Origin: Imbroritus primus
Lineage (GTDB): Bacteria > Pseudomonadota > Gammaproteobacteria > Burkholderiales > Burkholderiaceae
NCBI RefSeq assembly: GCF_964332355.1
Contig: NZ_OZ201293.1
Location: forward strand, 248,001-312,000
DNA: 64,000 nt
Reading direction: 5' to 3'
Shown: positions 8,427 to 17,353 of the stretch, piece after piece
How positions within the stretch are numbered: position 1 is the first letter of the stretch
Layout: each line of letters starts with the position of its first letter
Program-made: the position numbers and the translations under genes
The notes under the pieces: model-generated
The model's database searches: none
What the model saw: the letters and a program-made list of their open reading frames with translations, nothing else
What the model was told of the DNA's origin: nothing

Positions 8427-9506
8427 ATGAATGCACTTGAACACCAGCTCGACTACCCCTTCGGCGAACATCTGCCGGAGCCGGCCGAGAAGCACGAAGT
8501 CGCCCCCGGCATCTTCTGGATCCGCATGCCGCTACCGTTCGTGCTGAATCACATCAACCTGTGGCTGGTGCGCGATGAAGTGGAGGGTGTGCAGGGCTGG
8601 ACGGTGATCGATTGCGGCGTCAGCAGTGACGAGATCCGCGCGCACTGGGAACGGATCTTCGAGCGGGAACTCGATGGCCTGCCCGTGCTGCGTGTCATCG
8701 TCACGCACATGCATCCGGACCATGTGGGCCTGGCCGACTGGATTTCCAGTGGTGGCGACAAGGCACGTTGGTCGGCGCGCGTGTGGATGAGTCTCGGCGA
8801 TTTCTCGTTCGCACACAACATGCTGCAGGGTACGGGCCCGTCCAATGCGGGCGGTGATGCGGCTGCAGCGCATTTTGCCCGGCACGGCCTCACCGACCCC
8901 GATACCATCGAACAGATCCGCGCACGCAAGACCTATTTTTCCTCGCTGGTGCCGTCGCTGCCGGTCCGCTACCGCCGCATGCGCGATGGCGACGCGATCC
9001 GCATGGGCGGCCGCACCTGGCGGACCATCGCCGGATTTGGCCATGCGCCCGAGCATATGGCGCTGTACTGCGCCGAATCGGGTGTGCTGATTTCCGGTGA
9101 CATGGTGCTGCCGCGCATTTCCACCAATGTGAGCGTGTTCGACGTCGAGCCTGAAGGCAATCCGCTGCAGCTGTATCTCGATTCGCTCGAGGCGTATCTG
9201 CCGCTGCCCGAAAACACGCTTGTGCTGCCGGCGCATGGCAAGCCATTCCGCGGCCTGCATACGCGCATCCATCAGTTGCGCGACCATCATGCGGAGCGCC
9301 TGGAGGAAACGCGTGAGGCTTGCCGCAAGGCGCCGCAGACCGCACGCGATATCGTGCAGGTGATCTTCCGGCGCGAGTTCGATATCCATCAGCTGACCTT
9401 TGCCATGGGCGAGGCGCTGGCGCACCTCCATATGCTCTGGCTGGCGGGTGAACTGGTGCGGACCTGCGACGCCGACGGCGTCTACCGCTTCGCCCCGGCC
9501 GCCTGA
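8427..9506 (+). CDS. Metallo-beta-lactamase-fold hydrolase
   Basis: A 359-residue metallohydrolase of the MBL superfamily. The metal-binding motif THMHPDH is at residues 93-99 (His94, His96, Asp98, His99), with later ligands in GHAPEHM, the SGDM aspartate and the PAHG histidine. A C-terminal helical extension of about 80 residues resembles the winged-helix tail of LACTB2-like proteins. The ATG at 8427 follows a GGAGA site. The stop overlaps the start of the DMT transporter gene by one base, so the two are coupled. The substrate is unknown; thioesters or lactones are common for this branch. Confidence 0.85.
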   Translation: MNALEHQLDYPFGEHLPEPAEKHEVAPGIFWIRMPLPFVLNHINLWLVRDEVEGVQGWTVIDCGVSSDEIRAHWERIFERELDGLPVLRVIVTHMHPDHVGLADWISSGGDKARWSARVWMSLGDFSFAHNMLQGTGPSNAGGDAAAAHFARHGLTDPDTIEQIRARKTYFSSLVPSLPVRYRRMRDGDAIRMGGRTWRTIAGFGHAPEHMALYCAESGVLISGDMVLPRISTNVSVFDVEPEGNPLQLYLDSLEAYLPLPENTLVLPAHGKPFRGLHTRIHQLRDHHAERLEETREACRKAPQTARDIVQVIFRREFDIHQLTFAMGEALAHLHMLWLAGELVRTCDADGVYRFAPAA

Positions 9507-10462
9507 TGACGGCGCGTAGCGCCTCCGGGGAGCAGGCCGGGGCGGCCATGCCCTCGGGAGCTCCTCTGGCCGGACTCTACCTGCGCCTTATCGCCATGAC
9601 CATGGCGGCCGGCGGCACGTTCGTGGCGGGCCGCGTGCTCGCGCAAAGCGTGCCGCACCTGGCGGCCGCGACCGGGCGCTACCTGATCGCCACCGTTTGC
9701 CTGCTGTGCCTGGTGTGGTGGCGCGAAGGCGGATTGCCGCGCCTGTCGCCGCGCCAGTGGCTGGAGACCGCTGCGCTGGGACTGACCGGCGTGTTCCTCT
9801 TCAATGTGTGTTTCTTTGGTGCCCTGGAAACACTGCCGGCCAGCCGGACCGCACTGATTATCGCCCTCAATCCGGGCATGACGGTGCTGGCGGCGGTCGT
9901 GCTGCTGGGCGAGCGTCTGGCCTGGTTCCGCTGGGCCGGCATGGTGATTGCCTTCTGTGGCGCGGCGCTGGTGCTGTCACACGGCGACCTGGCGACGTTT
10001 CGCCATGAAGCGCTGGGGCGCGGCGAATGGCTGATGATGGGCGGCGCGGCGGCGTGGACCGCCTATACCCTGATCGGACGCGGGGTGCTGCGGACGCTCA
10101 CACCGCTGGTCGCCACCACCTACGCCGCGCTGTGGGGTACCGCGATGCTGGCCGTCGGTGCCTGGTTCGAGCCGGGCGTGCTCGATCTGGCGCGGATCAC
10201 ACCGGCGCATGTCGCTGCCATGGCGTATCTCGGCATGCTTGGCACGGCCTTCGCCTTCGTCTCGTACTACCAGGGTGTCCTGAGGATCGGCGCGACGCGC
10301 ACCGCGGTGTTCAGCAATCTCGTGCCGGTGTTCGGCGTGCTGTCGGGCGTGCTGTTCCTGCGGGAGACGGTGCACTGGAGCATGCTGGCCGGCGGCGCCG
10401 TGACCCTGCTAGGCATCCTGCTGGTGAACCGGCCCAACCACCGGTTGCCGGTGCGCACCTGA
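9506..10462 (+). CDS. EamA/DMT-family transporter
   Basis: Inner-membrane transporter of the drug/metabolite superfamily, 318 residues with ten predicted membrane segments in two EamA repeats (about 20-150 and 165-305). The repeats show typical sequences such as ALIIALNPGMTVLAAVVLLGE and AVFSNLVPVFGVLSGVLFL. The start codon overlaps the stop of the hydrolase gene, so export of the hydrolase product is possible but unproven. It converges on the BtuF-like gene; the 72-base gap holds a weak inverted repeat (TCGGGC/GCCCGA) without a T tract. Confidence 0.85.
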   Translation: MTARSASGEQAGAAMPSGAPLAGLYLRLIAMTMAAGGTFVAGRVLAQSVPHLAAATGRYLIATVCLLCLVWWREGGLPRLSPRQWLETAALGLTGVFLFNVCFFGALETLPASRTALIIALNPGMTVLAAVVLLGERLAWFRWAGMVIAFCGAALVLSHGDLATFRHEALGRGEWLMMGGAAAWTAYTLIGRGVLRTLTPLVATTYAALWGTAMLAVGAWFEPGVLDLARITPAHVAAMAYLGMLGTAFAFVSYYQGVLRIGATRTAVFSNLVPVFGVLSGVLFLRETVHWSMLAGGAVTLLGILLVNRPNHRLPVRT

Positions 10463-10534
10463 AATCTGCTGCTCTCGGGCGGTGTGCTGGTCCTGCCCGA
10501 CATCCTTCGACATTCTCTCGCCATGTGACGCAGC

Positions 10535-11380
10535 TCATGACCATGCGCGCGCGAAGGCGGCCAGTGCGCGTACCCCCTCGATCGCCCGGCTGCCGTACCA
10601 CGACACCATCGCGCCGTCGATCAGCGCGACCGGCGTGCCGGTCTGGCGTTCCAGCGCATCGCAGTGCTGCTCCGTGAAGCGGTAGGGCTCGGTCGACAGC
10701 AGGATCAAATCGGTTGCCTGGACGACATCGCCCTGCCAGCGGAACGCCGGATAACGTGTGCCTGGCGCGGGCGGGCGCACGCAATTGCCGCCGTCGCAGG
10801 CCGCCAGATCCGCGTCGCTGGCAGGCCAGGTCTGCCAGTTGACGAGTGCCAGCATGCGCGAGATATAGGTGTTGCGCGACACTGTCATCCAGGGGTCCTG
10901 CCAGATGCAGTAGATCACCTGGCGCGCCGGCCAGGCGGTACGTGCCACTTCATCGAGAGCGGCACGCAAGGCCTCGCCCAGCGCCGCCGCTTGGGACTGC
11001 CGACCGAAGATGCCGCCCAGCAGCGCATACAGCGCGAAGTTGTCCTCCGGGGCGCACGGGTGGGTGACGATGATGTGCGGGACAAAGGCACGCATGGCCT
11101 CGACTGTCTCGCGCGTGTTCTCGTCGATGTTGACGACCACGTGCGTGGGCGCGAGGGCGCGCAGCCGGTCGAGGTTCACATCCTTGGTGCCGCCAACCTT
11201 GGGCAGGTCGCGTACCGCTTCGGCGGGCGCCGTGCAGAAGCCGGTACGGCCGACGATCTGCGGGCCCAGGCCGAGGGCAAACAGCAATTCGGTGAGGGAT
11301 GGCACCAGCGAGACGATCCGCACCGTGCCATCCGCCGGCACATGATCGATGCCGCTGGCATCGCGCAGGGTGTGCTTCAT
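10535..11380 (-). CDS. BtuF-like helical-backbone metal/cobalamin-binding protein
   Basis: A 281-residue protein of the periplasmic-binding-protein-like fold that includes BtuF and FhuD. The signature VRIVSLVPSLTELLFALGLG is followed by DLPKVGGTKDVNLDRLRALAPTHVV. There is no signal peptide or lipobox at the N-terminus, and no permease or ATPase gene is near, so it may be cytoplasmic or use another export route. The ATG overlaps the stop of the SDR gene (ATGA) and has no ribosome site of its own, which suggests translational coupling. Cobalamin binding is a family-level suggestion. Confidence 0.75.
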   Translation of the reverse strand: MKHTLRDASGIDHVPADGTVRIVSLVPSLTELLFALGLGPQIVGRTGFCTAPAEAVRDLPKVGGTKDVNLDRLRALAPTHVVVNIDENTRETVEAMRAFVPHIIVTHPCAPEDNFALYALLGGIFGRQSQAAALGEALRAALDEVARTAWPARQVIYCIWQDPWMTVSRNTYISRMLALVNWQTWPASDADLAACDGGNCVRPPAPGTRYPAFRWQGDVVQATDLILLSTEPYRFTEQHCDALERQTGTPVALIDGAMVSWYGSRAIEGVRALAAFARAWS

Positions 11381-12198
11381 GCCGGGGAATCCGGTGAGCC
11401 CGGTGTGTCGGGGGTGCCGGAGGCTCGGGGTTTGCGCGGCGCATTGCGGAACAGGCGGTCATACAGCCAGCGCGGCATGCAATGCAGCAGGGCGGCGACC
11501 ACACCCATCTGCCATGGAATGACGCGGAAGCGCTGCCCGCGTGCGATCACCCTGGCCGCACGCCGCGCGAAACGGTCGGCATCCATGAGGAAGGGCATCG
11601 GATACGGGTTGTGCTCCGTCATGGGCGTGCGGATGTAGCCCGGTGCAATGGTCACCACGCGGATGCCCTTGCCGTGCAGTTCGAGCCGCAGGCTTTCGAG
11701 CAACTTGATCACGGCTGATTTGGAAGCGCTGTAGGCGCCGGCACCGGGCAGCCCGCGCACGCCGGCCACACTGGCGATGCCCACCAGTGTCGGTCGGACG
11801 GGCCCGTGCGCGGCCTCGGACATCGGGGCGATGAACGGATTGAAGGTGGTCAGCACACCGTACCAGTTGGTCTCCATCACCTGCCGGAACGCGTGGATAT
11901 CTTCCCGCTCGCTGGCCAGGGTACCGACCGAGATGCCGGCATTGGCAATGACGATATCGGGAACGCCGACTTCGGCGATGAAGCGCTGCGCCGCCGCCTG
12001 CATGGCGTCGGCATCACAGACATCGGCGGGATAGAGATGGGCGGCACGCGGGTTTGGCAGGCTGGCGGCAAGGCCCCGCAGGGCCTCTTCACGCCGGGCA
12101 ACGAGGCCGAGCACCGCACCCTGGCGCGCATACTCCTGCGCCAGCGCCTGGCCGATGCCGCTCGATGCGCCCGTGATGAAAACCTTGAGTGCCTGCAT
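11377..12198 (-). CDS. SDR-family oxidoreductase
   Basis: Short-chain dehydrogenase of 273 residues. It has the cofactor motif GASSGIG near the N-terminus, NAGISVG after strand 4, and the catalytic YSASKSAV motif. The C-terminal extension with the RYRVIPWQMGVVAALL-like segment and basic tail is typical of the SDR subfamily near dsbA in Burkholderiales. The ATG at 12198 gives the normal MQALKVFITGASSGIG start, with AGGAC upstream. It lies downstream of dsbA on the same strand and is coupled to the BtuF-like gene. The substrate is not predictable. Confidence 0.85.
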   Translation of the reverse strand: MQALKVFITGASSGIGQALAQEYARQGAVLGLVARREEALRGLAASLPNPRAAHLYPADVCDADAMQAAAQRFIAEVGVPDIVIANAGISVGTLASEREDIHAFRQVMETNWYGVLTTFNPFIAPMSEAAHGPVRPTLVGIASVAGVRGLPGAGAYSASKSAVIKLLESLRLELHGKGIRVVTIAPGYIRTPMTEHNPYPMPFLMDADRFARRAARVIARGQRFRVIPWQMGVVAALLHCMPRWLYDRLFRNAPRKPRASGTPDTPGSPDSPA

Positions 12199-12319
12199 GC
12201 CGTCCTGCCATGTCAAAAATGCGCGATGCGCGCCGGGCCGCGGCATGTGATTGGTATGTCGGGCCGGGAGACCCGATGGACGGTCGGGGGAGCGTCTTGG
12301 GTCCCGCTTCGGGCCTCGC

Positions 12320-12340
12320 TTCAGGTCCGTTTCAGGTCCG
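12320..12340. repeat. Short tandem repeat TTCAGGTCCG x2
   Basis: Two exact copies of TTCAGGTCCG (12320-12329 and 12331-12340) lie one base apart between dsbA and the downstream SDR gene. The 207-base gap has no gene and no clear terminator. The repeat may be incidental. Confidence 0.4.
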
Positions 12341-12405
12341 ACCGACCCCGCCGCCGGTAGGGCGCTGCCCGGCCAATGTGCCGGCGCAGCCCCGATGGTT
12401 CGTGC

Positions 12406-13050
12406 TTACTTCTTGCCCTTGCGGATCTGGTCGATCAGCCAGTCCATGGTCTGCGTCGCCTGAGCCGCGCCGCCGGCGATCGATGGCGACGTCAGGTACT
12501 TGCCCTGGATCACCACCGACGGCGTGCCCTGGATGCCGTAGGCATCGACCAGCCCCGGCGCGCGCTGGGCGCTGGTGACGACCGGGAAGGAGTTGAAGGT
12601 ATCGAGGAACTGCTTGCGATCCAGGCCGTTCTTGGCCATGACATCGGCGATTTCATTCGGGTCGAGCATTTCCTTGCGATCCACGAAGATGGCGTGGAAC
12701 ACCTTCTCATGCATGACGTCGAGTTTCTTCATGACGTCGAGCGTGTAGTAGATCTTGTTGTGCGGCATGTACTCCGGGCCAAAGGCGACCGGGACGCGCT
12801 TGACTACCACGTCGGCTTTCTGGCGCGCGGCCCAGGCCTTCATCGTCGGCGCAAAGGCATTGCAGTGCACGCAACCGTACCAGAAGAATTCGATCACTTC
12901 GATCTTGCCTGGCGGCGTCGGCTGCGGCTTGGCCAGCAGCTTGTATTGCTTGCCTTCGACCGGTGCGGCGCCCTGGGCGCTGGCGCTGTGTGGCAGGAGC
13001 AGGGCCGAGGCGGCGAGGGTGGCGAGCAGGGCGGCGAGGAATTTTTTCAT
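12406..13050 (-). CDS. dsbA: Thiol:disulfide interchange protein DsbA
   Basis: Periplasmic oxidase that introduces disulfide bonds into exported proteins. The start MKKFLAALLATLAASALLLP gives a signal peptide with cleavage after about residue 25 (SASAQ). The mature 214-residue precursor has the catalytic pair Cys60-Val-His-Cys63 in a thioredoxin fold, the helical insertion, and the cis-proline Pro177 in GTPSVV. The reading frame is open further upstream, but that part lacks signal-peptide character. It follows argS and a SPOR-domain gene on the same strand, an order I recognise from related Burkholderiales. The redox partner DsbB is not in the window. Confidence 0.95.
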   Translation of the reverse strand: MKKFLAALLATLAASALLLPHSASAQGAAPVEGKQYKLLAKPQPTPPGKIEVIEFFWYGCVHCNAFAPTMKAWAARQKADVVVKRVPVAFGPEYMPHNKIYYTLDVMKKLDVMHEKVFHAIFVDRKEMLDPNEIADVMAKNGLDRKQFLDTFNSFPVVTSAQRAPGLVDAYGIQGTPSVVIQGKYLTSPSIAGGAAQATQTMDWLIDQIRKGKK

Positions 13051-13143
13051 GGCGGGGTGAGCAGAGAGAGGACGGTCACGAATCAGACCCGGGCAGCATG
13101 ACAAGGGTTCCATGCCACCCGGGCCGGCATCAGGCAAAGTGCA

Positions 13144-13860
13144 TCATTTTGTAAAGCGGATGACCGAGGCCTCGAAACCGGAACTTTGCAGGCGGTCGCG
13201 CGCCTTGTTCATGTCTTCGAGCTTCTTGTACGGACCCACGCGGACACGGTACAGCATGACGCCATTGACCTCGCGCTCGGTAATGGTCGATTCATAGCCC
13301 TGCATGGCCAGGTTGGCTTTCTGGCGGGCGGCATCGTCCTTCGAGCGGTAAGCGCCGATCTGCAGCAGATAGCCGATCTTGGCGTTGTCTTCCCGGGCGA
13401 TCTCGGCGATCGGGTCGAACACCGGTTTTTCCGCCGGTTTTTCGGCGACCGGCTTGTCGGCCGGTTTTTCCGCCGGCTTGGCGGGCGGCTGCGAGGCCGG
13501 CGCCGTGCCGGCCACAGGCGGCACCGGACGTGTGCCTTCGGCGGGATGCGTGGCGTCCGGCGTGCGAGTGCTCGGCGTGGCGGGCACGCGGCTCCACAGC
13601 GGCTGGTTGGGATCGACCGGCTCCTGTTCCTGCTGGGCCTGCGGCTGGGGTAGCGGGGTCGCCACATTGCCCGGCGTGGATTTGGCCGGGGCGGCGGAGC
13701 GGAAGGGCGACGGTGCGCGGGTGATATACAGGGCGACGATGACGGCGATGGCCAGGCCGACGATCAGGCCGAGCACCAGCCCGAGGAAAGTGCCGCCGCG
13801 CTGCAGGGCGCGCCGGCCTGGCCGGTTCCGGTGGATCGGTCGTGTGCGTGTTGCGTGCAT
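13144..13860 (-). CDS. SPOR-domain cell-envelope protein
   Basis: Single-pass inner-membrane protein of 238 residues with a C-terminal SPOR domain, which binds denuded septal peptidoglycan. A basic N-terminus is followed by one membrane segment (about 24-46), then a long Pro/Ala-rich periplasmic linker with repeated PAEKP-like units. The SPOR domain (about 158-236) includes YLLQIGAYRSKDDA and MLYRVRVGPYKKLEDM. The ATG at 13860 is preferred over the one at 13872 because GAGGGA lies five bases ahead. It sits between argS and dsbA. It resembles FtsN in layout, but I do not call it FtsN. Confidence 0.85.
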   Translation of the reverse strand: MHATRTRPIHRNRPGRRALQRGGTFLGLVLGLIVGLAIAVIVALYITRAPSPFRSAAPAKSTPGNVATPLPQPQAQQEQEPVDPNQPLWSRVPATPSTRTPDATHPAEGTRPVPPVAGTAPASQPPAKPAEKPADKPVAEKPAEKPVFDPIAEIAREDNAKIGYLLQIGAYRSKDDAARQKANLAMQGYESTITEREVNGVMLYRVRVGPYKKLEDMNKARDRLQSSGFEASVIRFTK

Positions 13861-13929
13861 GAAATCCCTCATGTTCGTGTCACTCGATTATAGAGCGGCT
13901 GTCCGGCCGTGGACGCGGGCGCTACGCGC

Positions 13930-15696
13930 TTACATGCGCAGCGGCGCGGAAACGCCGATCACCGCCAGGCCATTACGCAACACTTGCCGGGTTGCGGCCA
14001 GCAAGGCCAGCCGGGCGTGGCGCACGCCCTCGTCGTCCACCAGGACGCGGTCGGCATTGTAGAAGGCGTGGAAGTCGCCCGCCAGGTCGCGCAGGTAGAA
14101 CGCGACGGCGTGCGGCGCGAGTTCGTTGGCGGCATCGGCCAGCATCGACGGAAAATCGGCCAGGCGCTGGATCAGGGCGAGCGCCTGCGGGCTGGCATCG
14201 GCGCCGGTCACCGCGTCGAGGTCGGCACTGCCCAGGCTGGCGGCGTCGCCGCCCCACTGCTCGAACACCGAGCAGATGCGGGCGTGCGCATACTGGACGT
14301 AGTACACAGGGTTCTCGTCGTTCTGCTTCAGAGCCAGGTCGATATCGAACACGAATTCGGTATCGGCCTTGCGCGACAGCAGGAAGAAGCGCACGGCATC
14401 GCGGCCGCGCGTAAAGTGGGCGGGCCAGTGCTGCGGATCGGCCGCCATGGCCGCCTGGATGGTCTCGTCGCCGCCATTGCTCCATTCGATCAGGTCGCGC
14501 ACCGTGACGTACGAGCCGGCGCGCTTGGATATCTTCACCTCCTCGCCGTTCTTCATGACGGTGACCATCTTGTGCAGCACATAGTCGGGATAGCCGGCCG
14601 GAATGCCGATATCCAGGCCCTGCAGGCCGGCGCGCACGCGTGCGATGGTGCCGTGGTGGTCGCTGCCCTGGATATTGATGACCTTGTGGAAACCGCGTTC
14701 CCACTTGGTCGTGTGGTACGCCACGTCCGGCACGAAATAGGTGTAGCCGCCGTCGGACTTGCGCATCACGCGGTCCTTGTCGTCGCCATCGTCGGTGGTG
14801 CGCAGCCACAGCGCGCCGTCCTGCTCGTAGGTCTTGCCCTGGGTGATCAGCTTTTGCACCGCGGCTTCGACCTTGCCATCGGTGTACAGCGACGATTCGA
14901 GGTAATAGTGGTCGAAACGCACGCCAAAGGCGCGCAGGTCGATGTCCTGCTCGTTGCGCAGGTAGGTCACGGCAAAGCGGCGGATCGATTCGAGATCGTC
15001 GACGTTGCCGGAAGCCGTCACCGGCGCGCCGTCCGACGCACTGACCGTCTTGCCGGCGAGGAAATCCTGGGCGATGTCGGCGATATAGTCGCCGTTGTAA
15101 GCGGCTTCAGGCCAGTCGGCCATGCCCGGCGCCAGGCCGCGGGCGCGTGCCTGCACGGAAATCGCCAGGTTCTGGATCTGCACCCCGGCATCGTTGTAGT
15201 AGAACTCGCGGTGCACGCGCCAGCCCTGCCAGGCCAGCAGGGTGGACAGTGCATCGCCCAGCGCGGCCTGGCGGCCGTGGCCGACGTGCAGGGGGCCAGT
15301 CGGGTTGGCGGAGACGAATTCCACCAGCACCGTGTCGCGTGGCGTTGCCGCCGCGCCGAAGCGGTCGCCTTCGGTCTGCACGGCACGCACGATGGCGGCG
15401 CGCGCTGCGGGCGCGAGGCGCAGGTTGATGAAACCCGGGCCGGCAATCTCGACACCACCGATCAGGCCGCTGGCGGCCGGATCGGCCTGCAGGGCGTCGG
15501 CGATGCGCTGAGCAAGCTCGCGCGGATTGGTCTTGAGGGGTTTGGCCAGCTGCAGGGCGATATTGCAGGCCACATCGCCATGTGCGGCGGCCTTGGGGCG
15601 CTCCAGCGTGATTGCAGGGGCTGGCGCGTCCGGCGCGACGTTCGCCACGGCGTTGGCGAACAGGGTGGCGATGGTCTGGTAATGAACAGGCAGCAT
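13930..15696 (-). CDS. argS: Arginine--tRNA ligase
   Basis: Class I aminoacyl-tRNA synthetase charging tRNA-Arg in the cytoplasm. The 588-residue product starts MLPVHYQTIATLF. It has the N-terminal tRNA-recognition domain, the HIGH-type motif HVGH in ANPTGPLHVGHGRQ, a KMSK-region variant within VKISKRAGSYVT, and a C-terminal anticodon-binding domain ending FYNADRVLVDDEGVRHARL. An upstream in-frame TTG exists but has no ribosome site and would add an Arg-rich tail. It is the first gene of the group argS - SPOR - dsbA - SDR - BtuF-like. Confidence 0.96.
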   Translation of the reverse strand: MLPVHYQTIATLFANAVANVAPDAPAPAITLERPKAAAHGDVACNIALQLAKPLKTNPRELAQRIADALQADPAASGLIGGVEIAGPGFINLRLAPAARAAIVRAVQTEGDRFGAAATPRDTVLVEFVSANPTGPLHVGHGRQAALGDALSTLLAWQGWRVHREFYYNDAGVQIQNLAISVQARARGLAPGMADWPEAAYNGDYIADIAQDFLAGKTVSASDGAPVTASGNVDDLESIRRFAVTYLRNEQDIDLRAFGVRFDHYYLESSLYTDGKVEAAVQKLITQGKTYEQDGALWLRTTDDGDDKDRVMRKSDGGYTYFVPDVAYHTTKWERGFHKVINIQGSDHHGTIARVRAGLQGLDIGIPAGYPDYVLHKMVTVMKNGEEVKISKRAGSYVTVRDLIEWSNGGDETIQAAMAADPQHWPAHFTRGRDAVRFFLLSRKADTEFVFDIDLALKQNDENPVYYVQYAHARICSVFEQWGGDAASLGSADLDAVTGADASPQALALIQRLADFPSMLADAANELAPHAVAFYLRDLAGDFHAFYNADRVLVDDEGVRHARLALLAATRQVLRNGLAVIGVSAPLRM

Positions 15697-15849
15697 GAGG
15701 GAATTCCCGACGCGCCGCGAGCGGCGCAACGTGATGAAATGACAAGACTGCGGATTTTATCAGGTGCTATGCTGCCTAACATGGACGGACCGCGTGGCGG
15801 CATCTCCGCAGCCATTGGTCACCGTACTGACAAGAAGAGGAAATACGCC

Positions 15850-16176
15850 ATGTTGATTACTTTCAAATCGCGTGCAACGCAGGATCTGACCATGATGAAC
15901 GACCTGGCGACGGTGTTGCTGGGTATTGTCGGCAAGCATGTCGGAGAGCGTGGAGTCATCACCCCGGCGGAAATGCCGGCGGCCATCCACAAGCTCGAAC
16001 GTGCCGTGCGCGAGGACCGGGAGCGCCAGGGCGCGGCCGCGGCCGAGGCGACGGATGGCCATGAGGATGATGATCCCGTCGAGGAGCCGCTGCACCTCGG
16101 CCAGCGTGCCTTCCCCTTCCTGGACATGCTGCGGGAATCGCTGCGTGCCGATACCAATGTGATGTGGGGTGTCTGA
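15850..16176 (+). CDS. DUF1840 family protein
   Basis: Small cytoplasmic protein of 108 residues, recognised from its start MLITFKSRATQDLTMM and the GERGVITPAEMPAAIHKLE segment as a DUF1840 member. The second half is acidic and ends FLDMLRESLRADTNVMWGV. An AGAGGAAA site precedes the ATG at 15850. It is divergent from argS and converges on the ferritin-like gene. The biological role of the family is unknown. Confidence 0.8.
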   Translation: MLITFKSRATQDLTMMNDLATVLLGIVGKHVGERGVITPAEMPAAIHKLERAVREDRERQGAAAAEATDGHEDDDPVEEPLHLGQRAFPFLDMLRESLRADTNVMWGV

Positions 16177-16195
16177 CTCGGTTTCCGAGCTCTCA

Positions 16196-16224
16196 TGAAA
16201 AAACGGACGCCCGCAAGGGCGTCC
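16196..16224 (-). terminator. Rho-independent terminator after the ferritin-like gene
   Basis: GGACGCCC (16205-16212), loop GCAA, GGGCGTCC (16217-16224) is a perfect 8-bp stem. On the minus strand it is followed by a T tract (complement of the A run at 16197-16203). It ends the minus-strand unit that includes the ferritin-like and DUF883 genes, and also lies just after the DUF1840 gene on the other strand. Confidence 0.85.
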
Positions 16225-16238
16225 ATTGTCCCGACAAG

Positions 16239-16256
16239 CCAGGCCAGCTGGCCTGG
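16239..16256. repeat. Perfect 18-bp palindrome
   Basis: CCAGGCCAGCTGGCCTGG reads the same on both strands, 10 bases before the stop of the ferritin-like gene on its 3' side. It has no loop, so it is a poor hairpin. It could be a protein site or part of the terminator region. Confidence 0.5.
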
Positions 16257-16265
16257 TATGTCCCG

Positions 16266-16817
16266 TTATTCGCTGGAGAGCATGTCCGCCAGTTCGTCGG
16301 CGTGCTCCTCTTCCACCGCCAGAATGCCTTCCAGCATCCGCCGTGTCGTCGGGTCGCGATCGCCGAGATACTGGATCATCTCCAGGTAGCTTTCGATGGC
16401 AACGCGTTCCGCCACGAGGTTTTCGCGGATCATGTCCTTCAGCGAATCCCCTTCCACATACTCCGAGTGGCTGCGCGCCGCCAGGCCGTCCGGCGAGAAG
16501 TCCGGCTCGCCGCCGAGTTGCACGATACGGGCCGCGATCTGGTCGGCATGGGCCTGTTCTTCATCCGCGTGAACCTTGAACTCCGCCGCAATCGGCTCGG
16601 CATGGATGCCCTTGGCCATGAAATGGTGACGGCGGTAACGCAGCACGCAGACCAGTTCGGTCGCGAGCGCTTCGTTGAGCAGCTTCAGCACGGTATCACG
16701 GTCGGCGCCATAGTTGCCGGTCACGGCACCTTCCTCGATGTGCTTACGGGCGCGGGCGCGCAGCGTTTGCACGTCGCTGAGAAAGCCGGTGTCGGTTGGG
16801 CTCGTCTTATTCGTCAT
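16266..16817 (-). CDS. Ferritin-like (bacterioferritin/DPS-type) protein
   Basis: Four-helix-bundle protein of 183 residues with diiron-type ligands spread over four helices. These include a glutamate in the NEALATELVCVLRYRRH helix, ExxH in ADEEQAHADQ, a glutamate in ENLVAERVAIESY and a second ExxH in VEEEHADEL. This fits iron storage or peroxide detoxification in the cytoplasm. It resembles the bacterioferritin-like DPSL group rather than haem bacterioferritin. Its ATG overlaps the end of the DUF883 gene by 11 bases, so the two form one unit, closed by the terminator at 16196-16224. The neighbourhood suggests a stress role. Confidence 0.85.
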   Translation of the reverse strand: MTNKTSPTDTGFLSDVQTLRARARKHIEEGAVTGNYGADRDTVLKLLNEALATELVCVLRYRRHHFMAKGIHAEPIAAEFKVHADEEQAHADQIAARIVQLGGEPDFSPDGLAARSHSEYVEGDSLKDMIRENLVAERVAIESYLEMIQYLGDRDPTTRRMLEGILAVEEEHADELADMLSSE

Positions 16818-17250
16818 GGTGCGTCCCCGCTTTCGTCTGGCGCGAGCCGGCGAAGATCAGCCCAAGCAGGGCGCCCACGCCAGCGGCAATACCAATCGCC
16901 TTGAGCGGGGAGGCGCGGACCTGGCGCGCCGTTTCATCGGCACACCATGCGGCCTTGGCACGTGCCTGCTTGGCTTTATCGGAGGCAGCTTCGCGCAGGT
17001 CGTGTGCGCGGGCCTGCAGCGAATCGCGCAGCGCGCGGGCTTCGGCGCTTGTCTCCTGCTTCAGCGTGCCGGCGGCATGCTCGACATCGCGCAGCAGTTG
17101 CTGGATGTCCTCGCGGACTGGCTGCGCGGCTTCGCGGATGGCCGAGGTACTGTTGCGCGCGGCACCGCGCGCATGGCGTACGGCATCCTGGGCGGTCTGG
17201 GAAACCTGATCCATCTCTTCGCGTACACGCGTGTTCTTGAGTAGTGTCAT
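16807..17250 (-). CDS. DUF883 (ElaB/YqjD-type) membrane-anchored protein
   Basis: A 147-residue protein, largely one amphipathic helix (about 1-115) rich in Ala, Glu, Arg and Gln. It ends in the family's C-terminal anchor SPLKAIGIAAGVGALLGLIF and a short tail. E. coli relatives ElaB and YqjD are inner-membrane proteins induced in stationary phase, and YqjD binds ribosomes. The single Cys in AAWCADET is unusual for the family. It overlaps the ferritin-like gene downstream and lies just after two DUF1328 genes on the same strand, so stationary-phase or stress expression is the likely theme. Confidence 0.85.
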   Translation of the reverse strand: MTLLKNTRVREEMDQVSQTAQDAVRHARGAARNSTSAIREAAQPVREDIQQLLRDVEHAAGTLKQETSAEARALRDSLQARAHDLREAASDKAKQARAKAAWCADETARQVRASPLKAIGIAAGVGALLGLIFAGSRQTKAGTHHDE

Positions 17251-17353
17251 GATGTCTTCCCGAAAATGAAGTGAAGGCGATCCCGTGGCATTCCGGGGTG
17301 GTCTGCGGCGAGAAGCCTCGAGGCCGCCGGCTTTGGCCGACGGGGCGAATGCG

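Noticed and set aside
12199..12405. Terminator or small RNA between dsbA and the SDR gene
   Set aside because: The GC-rich gap has short repeats but no stem followed by a T tract and no promoter-like pair.
13909..16176. Plus-strand open frame of 755 codons across argS
   Set aside because: Only its last 108 codons (DUF1840, from 15850) have a ribosome site and a recognised family; the rest is antisense to argS.
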